A stretch of 48,406 bases of DNA, taken from NCBI GenBank assembly GCA_910588325.1, contig CAJUPP010000020.1, positions 1 through 48,406 on the forward strand, read 5' to 3'. Positions 8,163-15,374 of the stretch are shown piece by piece. This DNA comes from an uncultured Hungatella sp. (lineage in GTDB: Bacteria > Bacillota > Clostridia > Lachnospirales > Lachnospiraceae). The notes under the pieces were generated by a model that searched no databases, was not told the origin of the DNA, and saw only the letters and a list, made by a program, of their open reading frames with translations. The position numbers and the translations under genes were made by a program. Position 1 is the first letter of the stretch. Each line of letters begins with the position of its first letter.

Positions 8163-8882
8163 TTAGGAACTGGAAACCTGAAACAACGTACCTAATCCCA
8201 CATCTTCATGGATAGAAAGCTGCCGCAATGCATACCACAGAGTAACCTGGTTGCTGGTAATGACCGGGCGTTTAAATTCGGCTTCCATGATGTTGATACC
8301 GTCAAGCACGCCGATGCCAGTGCAGCTGACAAAGATAGTATCAGCAGAAGGCTCCATGTTATCCCGTGTCAGCTTATGCATCTGCTCTGTAGTCGTTTGG
8401 GGCATCATATTCGGATTGGTATATCCGAGGCCATGGATTCCCACCACTTCAAAGCCGCTGTCTTCTAAAAATTTTTTCTCGATGGCATTTACTTCATCTG
8501 AGTACGGTGTGGAAACTAACACACGTTTGCTTCTCAACGCTCTCAACGCCTGGATTAAGGCTGTGGTGGTGGTGATGGTTTTAATGCCGGAAACCTGATG
8601 AATTCTCTCGCTTAATTCCTGGTCATAACCGTACCCTTTGATCAGGCTTCCTGTGGTGCAGCCGAACACTAGCAGATCAGGATTGGCGCTGGCCAGAATC
8701 CGGGCTCCTTCCACAGCCCGCTCTGCCAGAGCGGAAAGGCCGTTTACATCCACTTTTTCAAAAAAAATTCTCTGGGTCATGGTAGCTACACCTTCAGGGG
8801 CATACCGATGAAAATCCATCTCATTGGCAGTGCCGTTAGCCGGTGTGATGAGACCAATTTTTGCTCTCCAACCGTAATACAT
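8163..8882 (-). CDS. Maleate cis-trans isomerase / arylmalonate decarboxylase family protein
   Basis: A 239-residue member of the Asp/Glu racemase superfamily closest in pattern to maleate isomerase and AMDase. Two active-site cysteines are visible: FGCTTGS (near residue 75) and SCTGIG (near residue 190). The opening YYGWRAKIGLITPANGT is typical of the family. It should isomerise, racemise or decarboxylate a small dicarboxylate using a cysteine pair. It is the final gene of a leftward operon with MmgE/PrpD, CdaR-like, octopine-dehydrogenase-like and permease genes. The substrate is not determinable here. Confidence 0.82.
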   Translation of the reverse strand: MYYGWRAKIGLITPANGTANEMDFHRYAPEGVATMTQRIFFEKVDVNGLSALAERAVEGARILASANPDLLVFGCTTGSLIKGYGYDQELSERIHQVSGIKTITTTTALIQALRALRSKRVLVSTPYSDEVNAIEKKFLEDSGFEVVGIHGLGYTNPNMMPQTTTEQMHKLTRDNMEPSADTIFVSCTGIGVLDGINIMEAEFKRPVITSNQVTLWYALRQLSIHEDVGLGTLFQVSSS

Positions 8883-8917
8883 AGTTTTCTCCCTTCTATT
8901 TAAAAGATTCTTCCGAT

Positions 8918-10333
8918 TTATTCGGAAAATATCCAGCTCAGTTCAGCTACATTCCGGCAGTCTTCCAGATGAACCAGTGCATTGATGGCCTGTTCGATCT
9001 TTTTGGAACTGAGGGTAGGTGCAGCCTGGATGCGGAAGCGGTCGCAGAACTCCTCTGGAGTCATCATGTTCTTTGGATGGCCAGGATGACAGTCCATGCT
9101 TTCCTGATATTGTCTGCCGTCCTTGGTGGTGATGGTAATGGTCTTCATGGGGAAGCGGCCACGCTGGAATTCCTTAAAGCATACCTGTATCAGATGAGGA
9201 TTGGCGGGGCCGCCCTGGACTCTGCCTGCCAGTTCCAGCAGCTTGGGATCGGTCAGCTTGCTTTTGTCGAACCAGGAGGGCCCTGGTACAGGATTCAGCA
9301 GATAGGTGGCCAGCATGAAGGGAGCGCTGAACTGGGCCTGTGTCAGGGAGGTAAAGCCATCGGGATTGTAGTACATTCTGCCCTGGGTAGGAGGATCCAG
9401 CACGATCTTCTCGATGTCATCGGGGGTAATATGGTTTTTGGCAGTAATATTATGTACCAGTTCAATGGGAGTCTGCAGCCACATATTAGCAGGCCAGTGT
9501 TTCATAAGTACTTCCATAGTCAGCCAGCGCTGTCCCAGCTCACGGGTGTACCAGTCACGCTCAGGCGTGGGAGTCATGTGGTAATCAAAAGAATAGGGGT
9601 CGTCGAAGGCATCCATGTAGTTGTCAACCCCTGCCTTGGCAGCCATGGCGGCCAGGATGCCGTCCTTGGCACGGAAACCGTGTTCATAGTGGTAAGCATC
9701 AGACATGGTGATGTGGTGCAGGTTACTTTGAACAGGACAGCACAAAACACCAAAGCCATAAGCCTGGTTGATCTGATCCGGGGTCAGATCCATCAGTTTG
9801 GCGGCGGGTGCAACACCGGCAAATACCTGCCAGGAGGTCAGGCCCCAGCCTTTTAGGACATCCTGATCCTCAGGGGGCTGTACCACCATTGCCACACGGG
9901 TATATACCTCGTATGCCGCAACAATGGCTGCGATCAGATCTTTACCCGATTTGTGACAGCCTTCGGCGACAGCCCAGGCCACAGGGATAACGCCGGCAGA
10001 AGGATGTCCGGCCCAGGAGCAGTCTTCCCAGTCCAGAATATCGGCCAGGGTACTGTTTGTAAAAACAGCGCTGGTCATGCTGGTCTTGCTGCCGTCCACC
10101 CACATAGTGGCCTCAGGACTGCCGGTGCCGCAGGACTTTCCGATAGCAATGGCCTTGTCGGTCATGGGGAGGCCCTTAGCGCCCAATGCAGCTCCGATGG
10201 TCTGCATAGCCATATATTTGGCTCGTTCACGTACCTGGGCGGGGATATCTTCATATTTCAGATTGGCAGTGAACCGGGAAAGAGTCTGTGTGTAATTGGT
10301 TGTAATCTCTTTTGCGTTTGTACGAAAACCCAT
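8918..10333 (-). CDS. MmgE/PrpD family dehydratase/decarboxylase/isomerase
   Basis: A 471-residue MmgE/PrpD protein. This fold includes 2-methylcitrate dehydratase, cis-aconitate decarboxylase and iminodisuccinate epimerase. Family landmarks include the helical N-terminal domain with DWEDCSWAGHPSAGVIPVAWA (an LD-(D/E)-...GHP motif) and the C-terminal MDCHPGHPKNMMTPEEF region. Length is normal. Start ATG 10333 follows AAAGGAG. No methylcitrate synthase or aconitase is nearby, so a propionate role is not supported; coupling with a maleate-isomerase-type enzyme suggests an unsaturated or amino-dicarboxylate substrate. Confidence 0.88.
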   Translation of the reverse strand: MGFRTNAKEITTNYTQTLSRFTANLKYEDIPAQVRERAKYMAMQTIGAALGAKGLPMTDKAIAIGKSCGTGSPEATMWVDGSKTSMTSAVFTNSTLADILDWEDCSWAGHPSAGVIPVAWAVAEGCHKSGKDLIAAIVAAYEVYTRVAMVVQPPEDQDVLKGWGLTSWQVFAGVAPAAKLMDLTPDQINQAYGFGVLCCPVQSNLHHITMSDAYHYEHGFRAKDGILAAMAAKAGVDNYMDAFDDPYSFDYHMTPTPERDWYTRELGQRWLTMEVLMKHWPANMWLQTPIELVHNITAKNHITPDDIEKIVLDPPTQGRMYYNPDGFTSLTQAQFSAPFMLATYLLNPVPGPSWFDKSKLTDPKLLELAGRVQGGPANPHLIQVCFKEFQRGRFPMKTITITTKDGRQYQESMDCHPGHPKNMMTPEEFCDRFRIQAAPTLSSKKIEQAINALVHLEDCRNVAELSWIFSE

Positions 10334-10371
10334 ATTTTTTTACTCCTTTATAATCACTTTTTATAATTTTA

Positions 10372-11556
10372 TTATTCAGAATTGCCTGAAAGCAGATGCT
10401 GCAAAACTGCCAGTCGCAACTGAACCTGGTCGTCTATGTGCCGGATGTCATAACCGGTAATGTCCGCGATTTGCCGGAACCGGTATTGCAAAGTGTTTCG
10501 ATGAATATAGAGAGCATCCGCTGTGGCGCCAACATTCATATTCTGGGAAAAATAAACCTGGAGTGTCTCCAGAAGGTTTGTGGTTTGCACGGAGTACAAC
10601 GGTTCCAGATTGCTTTCATGAAGAATACTGCGTGCTTCCTCCGTCAATCCGGAAACAATCCGGCCAAGGCGTACTTCCTCGTAGTGCCAGATCCCCTGTT
10701 CCGGCGCGATGCGTTTGCCGATTTCCAGCGCGGAAAGGGCCTGCTGGTATCCGTCCGGATAGCCAGGATAGTTCTCGCATTCCGGACTGATACCGATTAA
10801 TGACTGTATGTTGCTGCGAAGCCAGATGTTCTGGCAGAACTCCTTCAATGCAGTTTCCAGATACCGCTTTCGTTTGGATGCCTGTTTTGAACCTCCGGAG
10901 ATTGTCAACAGTACAATTTCTCCAGTTTCTGCTTCAAAGATGGTATCCTGTGGGTTGGAAAATATTTTTTGTACTTCCTGGAGGATATTTTTGCGGATTT
11001 TGGCAGCTTCCAATGGCTGCCGATTTCTTATGTCTGAATTTCGCACCTGGATGACTGCGATATGCCGCGGCAATCCCAGAGAAAAGTTATAGATGGCAGC
11101 CCTTTTTTTCAGCCAGGACTCCTTGCTGTTGGCACTGTGGAGAAGCTGGACAATAAATGCGTTTTTATCGGAGGCAATCAGTTCCAGTTCAGACTGGGCC
11201 TGTTCTCGCTCCAGAAGAAGCCGCAGGATAAACTGTGCGGTTTTAATATCTTTTTTTCGTTCCTGGGGAGGCCCGATTAAGCCGATTAAGCCTATACATT
11301 CTCCTTCATAAATGATTTTTTCGCCATAGCCCAGCATAACATTTTCAGGCACATTTACATATCCGTTCTCCACATACTTTTCAACAGGCTCCCGGCCGCA
11401 CAGAATCTCATAGGCTGAGGGATGGAACTGGTTCAAATGGGAGGCATCACTGGAGCCAACGATATATCCTTCGGCATCCGTGATGGTAACCCGATAAGGG
11501 AGTTCTTTCTCCATCAAATCTACAAAGGGCCCTACAAGTTTGGGTGTCAGCTTCAC
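10372..11556 (-). CDS. CdaR/PucR-type transcriptional regulator with sugar-diacid-recognition-like domain
   Basis: A 394-residue regulator. The N-terminus (1-~130) matches the diacid-recognition domain of CdaR (VDLMEKELPYRVTITDAEG, then GECIGLIGLIG). A central GGDEF-like linker region follows, and the C-terminal PucR-type HTH_30 helices are AVADALYIHRNTLQYR-like (ATADALYIHRNTLQYRF, near residue 355). GTG 11556 is the start, preceded by GAAAGGGGG. It is embedded in the leftward organic-acid operon and probably activates that operon in response to the imported acid. Confidence 0.88.
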   Translation of the reverse strand: MKLTPKLVGPFVDLMEKELPYRVTITDAEGYIVGSSDASHLNQFHPSAYEILCGREPVEKYVENGYVNVPENVMLGYGEKIIYEGECIGLIGLIGPPQERKKDIKTAQFILRLLLEREQAQSELELIASDKNAFIVQLLHSANSKESWLKKRAAIYNFSLGLPRHIAVIQVRNSDIRNRQPLEAAKIRKNILQEVQKIFSNPQDTIFEAETGEIVLLTISGGSKQASKRKRYLETALKEFCQNIWLRSNIQSLIGISPECENYPGYPDGYQQALSALEIGKRIAPEQGIWHYEEVRLGRIVSGLTEEARSILHESNLEPLYSVQTTNLLETLQVYFSQNMNVGATADALYIHRNTLQYRFRQIADITGYDIRHIDDQVQLRLAVLQHLLSGNSE

Positions 11557-11585
11557 AAAAAGTCCCCCTTTCTCCCAGGAACAAG

Positions 11586-12647
11586 TTACTTTTTTGCCAG
11601 TAAAAACCGAATAAGCTGCTGACGGTTCAGAGAGGTCAGACCCAGATTTTCCAGTGTTCGGCCTTCTTTGTAGAAATCCCTGCCTGTAGCAGCAGACAAA
11701 ATGCCAAGGATTCCCTCAAAAAGCGGAATCTGTACACCCAGATGACGGGCGATGGAGACAAAAAAACAGAGCAGGCAGGGAACATCCTCCGTAATATAGC
11801 GGTGCTTGAGAGAGTCTGGGCCATCCATTTCCCGGAAGAAACGGTAGGCTTCATTCTCTGTGTCCATGACACCTGCCAGCATTGTACGGGGGGCAGGAGG
11901 CAGGATACAGTCCATTGCCTCATAGACACGACGCTTTTCCTCCCACAGAGCGTCTGTCAGATTCAGAAAAGCAGGACTTAAACCATCCCGGAACAGGTTG
12001 AAAGTTCTGTTGTTGCGGTCAATGGCGCTTAAATTCGTGACAATACCGGCGCTATGGCAGATCAGGTTGGGGCCGTTAAATATAGCCTCAAACAGGCTGC
12101 GGCAGGGAGTCAGCTCCCATATGTCTGCAAAACGCAAGGCCAGCTGGTCTGAGTTCTCAGGAGGAAATGCGGCAACCCCTTTGGGACTTAGAGGCAGACC
12201 GATGAGAACCTGCCCGGGAGAAGTCAGACGGCAGGGGAAAAAGTTGCCGGCGACTTCCCCTGTCAGGGTGTCGCCGTGGCCGGCTTTTTCGAAAATTTGC
12301 TGATAAACCATAGAAGCCCCGTTGCCTGCGCCTGCCAAAACAGCCTTGTCGGCAGTTAAATGGGGAGCAATGATCCCGGCAATTTCTTCGTCACGGTTGG
12401 AGACGGTGCAGCAGATGATCAGCTGGGCCCAGGCGACAGCCCCGGCAATGTCCGTGGTGACTTCTGCCAGGCGCCCGGCTGCTTCGACAGTGCCGGATAC
12501 CTGGATTTGGGAAAGTTTTTTTGTCTGTGCTAAAATGTCACCGTATACTTCGGTGTCTGCAAGGCAGACCTGATGGCCTTTGGCAGCCAGTATGGCAGCA
12601 AGCCCATGCCCTGTCCCGCCGGCACCGATAACAGTAATCTTTTTCAT
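11586..12647 (-). CDS. NAD/NADP octopine/nopaline dehydrogenase family protein
   Basis: A 353-residue oxidoreductase. A Rossmann domain opens with VIGAGGTGHGLAAILA (residues 5-20), and the C-terminal half is an octopine-dehydrogenase-type helical domain containing KHRYITEDVPCLL, the conserved R/K-Y-x-x-E-D-V-P signature. Family members reduce imines formed between an amino acid and a 2-oxo acid, or oxidise the opine. It follows the permease by 46 bases. In context it may oxidise an imported opine-like or N-carboxyalkyl amino acid; the substrate is unproven. Confidence 0.87.
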   Translation of the reverse strand: MKKITVIGAGGTGHGLAAILAAKGHQVCLADTEVYGDILAQTKKLSQIQVSGTVEAAGRLAEVTTDIAGAVAWAQLIICCTVSNRDEEIAGIIAPHLTADKAVLAGAGNGASMVYQQIFEKAGHGDTLTGEVAGNFFPCRLTSPGQVLIGLPLSPKGVAAFPPENSDQLALRFADIWELTPCRSLFEAIFNGPNLICHSAGIVTNLSAIDRNNRTFNLFRDGLSPAFLNLTDALWEEKRRVYEAMDCILPPAPRTMLAGVMDTENEAYRFFREMDGPDSLKHRYITEDVPCLLCFFVSIARHLGVQIPLFEGILGILSAATGRDFYKEGRTLENLGLTSLNRQQLIRFLLAKK

Positions 12648-12693
12648 GAGATTGTCATCCTTTCTAATAGCAGATGATTTTGTGTAAGATACT

Positions 12694-14181
12694 TTACATA
12701 AAGCAATAGAAAATACTCATAACCATGATACCGGAGATAAAAATCAGTCCGGTGCCAAACGTAGTGAACTTAATGCGCTGTTTCATATCCGGAATGTAGT
12801 CATGAGAGTGATAAATCGCAGCCGGAGATGAGGAACCAGGCAGGCAATACCCCTGTTGTACAAAGAACACCACTGCCACAGAGGAGATAATAGGATTCAG
12901 GCCGCTGGCGATGACAAAAGGCGCAATAATCGGTATTAAGGCGCTTCCAAAAGCGATGTTGGAGCCCACCTGAGTCATAATAAGACCGACAAAGGCAGCC
13001 ACCACCATGATGACCCACTTGTTGTCTCCGCCGAACAGAGGTTCAAACAGACTGCTCAGCCAGGCGCTGATACCGTAATCTGCTTTGCTGACAGCGGAAG
13101 CAAGGGTAATACAAACGGCACACATAAATACGCTGTTCCAGTTGATCAGGTTTTTGGCATGGGTTTTAAAGTCAAGGCAGGCCTGTCCGTCTCCTTCGCC
13201 GCTGGGGATAATCATCAGGATAACAGCGCATATGGCATACATACCGGCATTGGTCAGGTTACTGTTGATCAGGACTTTGAAAGCATTGCCGGCTGGCAGT
13301 GCAGTGGCTACGATGCATGTGACGACAGTTGTCATGTAGACAAAAAACACACGCTTTGCCCGGGGGCGTAAATACTTGGTTTCTTCTGGCATTTTGTCAG
13401 TATCATAAGCCTGCAGCTTGGAAAAATCTACCTTCAGTACAGGCTTTAAAAGCAAAACATATGCGGTGATAGCCAGGAAGAAGATTAAAACGGTAATCAT
13501 ACCGAAAACAACCAGATTTACGTCGCCGCCTACAGATTCACTCCAGGTCTGCGCCAGGCCAAGCTTCCATGACGTATAGGGCAGCAGGCTGTCGCCCATG
13601 GTACAGGCCAGCAGAATACCGGTAAAGCCGGCATAGGAAAATTTGGAATTCTTTCCGTAACCACAGGATTCGGATATATCCAGCCAGATGGTATAGAGCA
13701 GAACCTGGAGGGGAACTGTGTAGATAACCACTGCGGATAAGCCGAAGATAGCCATGAAACTCCACAGATAGACCAGGGGATTGCCTTTGAAGATTTTTCT
13801 GGACAGTGACCAGCGTACAAACCATTTGCTGAATCCGAATTCGGACAATGCGCCGGCTGCCAGGAATGCACAGATACTCTGAAATACTACGCTCTGGCCC
13901 ATCATGGCGGAGATAGCTTCGCTTACAGTTACCGCACCAGAGAGGCCGTAGGCGACAAAACCCAGAACAGAGGGCCATGCAATTTCACAGGTACAGTAAC
14001 CGTAGATAACCCCCAGAAATACCCCCAGTACATTCATGCCTACAGGAGTAATCCCGCCGAAAGGGGGGACGATCCTGCCAAACAGAAACATTAAAAAGAT
14101 AGTAATTGCAGAATGAATTACCTTAGAAACAGGATATTTAATATTACCCTGCCCCGGCATTGCGTTTGACGTTGCTTTCAT
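12694..14181 (-). CDS. SLC13/DASS-type organic-anion permease
   Basis: A 495-residue integral membrane protein with about 11-12 hydrophobic segments. The TQVGSNIAFGSALIPIIAPF segment (near residue 400) resembles the second substrate/Na+ motif of the divalent-anion symporter superfamily, and LPYTSWKLG sits near the matching first half. It probably imports the di- or tricarboxylate consumed by the following genes. First gene of the leftward operon; ATG 14181 follows AGGAGG with a somewhat long 11-base spacing. Assignment to SLC13 rather than a related IT-superfamily family is probable, not certain. Confidence 0.75.
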   Translation of the reverse strand: MKATSNAMPGQGNIKYPVSKVIHSAITIFLMFLFGRIVPPFGGITPVGMNVLGVFLGVIYGYCTCEIAWPSVLGFVAYGLSGAVTVSEAISAMMGQSVVFQSICAFLAAGALSEFGFSKWFVRWSLSRKIFKGNPLVYLWSFMAIFGLSAVVIYTVPLQVLLYTIWLDISESCGYGKNSKFSYAGFTGILLACTMGDSLLPYTSWKLGLAQTWSESVGGDVNLVVFGMITVLIFFLAITAYVLLLKPVLKVDFSKLQAYDTDKMPEETKYLRPRAKRVFFVYMTTVVTCIVATALPAGNAFKVLINSNLTNAGMYAICAVILMIIPSGEGDGQACLDFKTHAKNLINWNSVFMCAVCITLASAVSKADYGISAWLSSLFEPLFGGDNKWVIMVVAAFVGLIMTQVGSNIAFGSALIPIIAPFVIASGLNPIISSVAVVFFVQQGYCLPGSSSPAAIYHSHDYIPDMKQRIKFTTFGTGLIFISGIMVMSIFYCFM

Positions 14182-14263
14182 TTTAATAGCTACACCTCCT
14201 CATAAGTAATTGAGACTAAAGCCTGGCATCTCCAAACATACATACACATTTTTTCTTACCCGT

Positions 14264-14307
14264 ATTATACAGTGCATTTTCAGCTTGTGCTATTGTTTAC
14301 ACGACCA
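14264..14307 (-). promoter_or_regulatory. Candidate promoter of permease operon with activator-type operator
   Basis: Minus-strand TATAAT (14269-14264) has a poor -35 (TAGCAC) at 17 bases. The left half of a long inverted repeat (14290-14307) overlaps that -35 region, as expected for an activator-dependent promoter. Confidence 0.45.
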
Positions 14308-14354
14308 AATGTAGGCTGATAAAAGCCTCTGTTTTCTGGTCGGATAAACAATAG
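14290..14354. promoter_or_regulatory. Paired inverted-repeat operator in divergent region
   Basis: CTATTGTTTACACGACCA (14290-14307) and TGGTCGGATAAACAATAG (14337-14354) are inverted copies with two mismatches, separated by 29 bases containing a small AGGCT/AGCCT hairpin. They sit between the divergent permease operon and NTF2-like gene. A likely binding site for the CdaR-like regulator encoded in the operon (inference). Confidence 0.6.
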
Positions 14355-14380
14355 ACATTCTGTCCAAAATTATGAATAAT
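14352..14380 (+). promoter_or_regulatory. Candidate promoter of NTF2-like gene
   Basis: TAGACA (14352-14357) and AATAAT (14375-14380) are spaced 17 bases, directly downstream of and touching the right half of the operator repeat. Confidence 0.35.
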
Positions 14381-14455
14381 ATAGATAAGCATCTGAGCGG
14401 CATATACATTTTTTCGCAGTATTACAAAAAATTAAAATTAGTAGGAGGTTTTTAT

Positions 14456-15079
14456 ATGTTTTATCAATGTAAAATGGGACAGAACACTCTGGAAGAAATG
14501 GCAGACAAGGCGAATATCCGGGAATTGGTGGAGTTTGAGAGGTACTGCAGAGACTATAAGCTGTGGGACGAAATGCGGGGGTGCTATCATGATGATGCTA
14601 CCATTATTGTTTCCTGGATGACTGGCACACCTGATGAGTTTATCGCTGGCTCCGCGAGGATGAACGCTTCCAAGGCGCCTGCAAAACACAAGGTTTTCAA
14701 CACCATTGTATGGCTCAACGGCAACCGCGCTATTGCGGAGTGTATCACTGCCATTCAGATCCGCTGCCCCCTGGACGGTGATACCGTAGATATGTCCACC
14801 AATACCCGTCTCCACTATCAGCTGGAGAAGCGTGACGGTGTCTGGAAGATCCTTCGCATGGAGCCAATCTATGAGAAGGACAGCATGGTATCCATGTATC
14901 CGGACGGACCCTTCGCGGTGGATCGGGAGGAGCTTGCATCTTACCGCCCAAGCTATGCTTACATGATGCTGCGTCAGGTTCACTATGGACTGAATCCCAA
15001 TGGCGAACTGGCCGGTGAGGATCGCCCAGAAAGTGTAGCCGCTATCCATGAAGCCAGCACCAAGTTTCTGGGAATCTGA
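14456..15079 (+). CDS. NTF2-like / SnoaL-like small-molecule enzyme or binding protein
   Basis: A 207-residue alpha+beta-barrel protein of the NTF2-like superfamily (SnoaL/LinA/scytalone-dehydratase type). Signatures are FERYCRDYKLWDEMRGCYHDDA followed by the beta strands around RLHYQLEKRDGVWKILRME. Start ATG 14456 was chosen because AGGAGG lies seven bases upstream; an in-frame ATG at 14372 lacks one and lies in the promoter. Divergent from the permease operon and sharing its operator, so it is probably induced by the same compound and may catalyse a dehydration or isomerisation step. Confidence 0.8.
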   Translation: MFYQCKMGQNTLEEMADKANIRELVEFERYCRDYKLWDEMRGCYHDDATIIVSWMTGTPDEFIAGSARMNASKAPAKHKVFNTIVWLNGNRAIAECITAIQIRCPLDGDTVDMSTNTRLHYQLEKRDGVWKILRMEPIYEKDSMVSMYPDGPFAVDREELASYRPSYAYMMLRQVHYGLNPNGELAGEDRPESVAAIHEASTKFLGI

Positions 15080-15112
15080 GATTGCCCCAAAATAGTTGAA
15101 GATACGCTCCAG

Positions 15113-15147
15113 GTTCCACAACATTTCCGCAAAAAGAATGGTATGAT
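15113..15147 (+). promoter_or_regulatory. Conserved promoter-like motif, copy 1
   Basis: GTTCCACAACATTT followed by a CCGCAAAAAG stretch and TATGAT (15142-15147). The same 14-mer with a -10-like TATACT at exactly the same offset occurs at 20926-20960, so this appears to be a shared promoter or regulator site. Confidence 0.45.
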
Positions 15148-15196
15148 AGACAGGTAAGGAATTTAGAGTATTTATACATTCTGGGAGGGGAGAAAG

Positions 15197-15322
15197 ATGG
15201 GAATTACCTGCAAGCCGGTAGGCAAAATGAAGCGAATCATGAAAAGAATGGAGAATGAGCTGTTAAAAGAGCAGCAGAAGGATAGAAAGAAGGACAGGGG
15301 AGCCAGAGGAGATAAGAAATGA
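15197..15322 (+). CDS. Small basic protein (41 residues), unknown
   Basis: A short frame starting at ATG 15197, with GGGAGGGGAG ending six bases upstream, and ending just before an intrinsic terminator. It is highly basic and charged (MKRIMKRMENELLKEQQ, KDRKKDRG) and probably helical. It has its own promoter-like motif upstream and a terminator downstream, which supports expression. No family recognised; it may be a small nucleic-acid-binding protein. Confidence 0.5.
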   Translation: MGITCKPVGKMKRIMKRMENELLKEQQKDRKKDRGARGDKK

Positions 15323-15328
15323 ATAATT

Positions 15329-15370
15329 GGGGATGCTGCAAAGTTCGGTGATTTTGCAACATCCCCTTTT
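15329..15370. terminator. Intrinsic terminator
   Basis: A 14-bp stem (GGGGATGCTGCAAA with TTTGCAACATCCCC, one mismatch) is followed by TTTTGATTTT on the plus strand. It lies between the small basic gene and the end of the leftward HTH gene and probably serves both. Confidence 0.8.
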
Positions 15371-15374
15371 GATT

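Noticed and set aside
8969..9856. 295-residue plus-strand frame antisense to MmgE/PrpD
   Set aside because: It mirrors a convincing gene and has no ribosome site.
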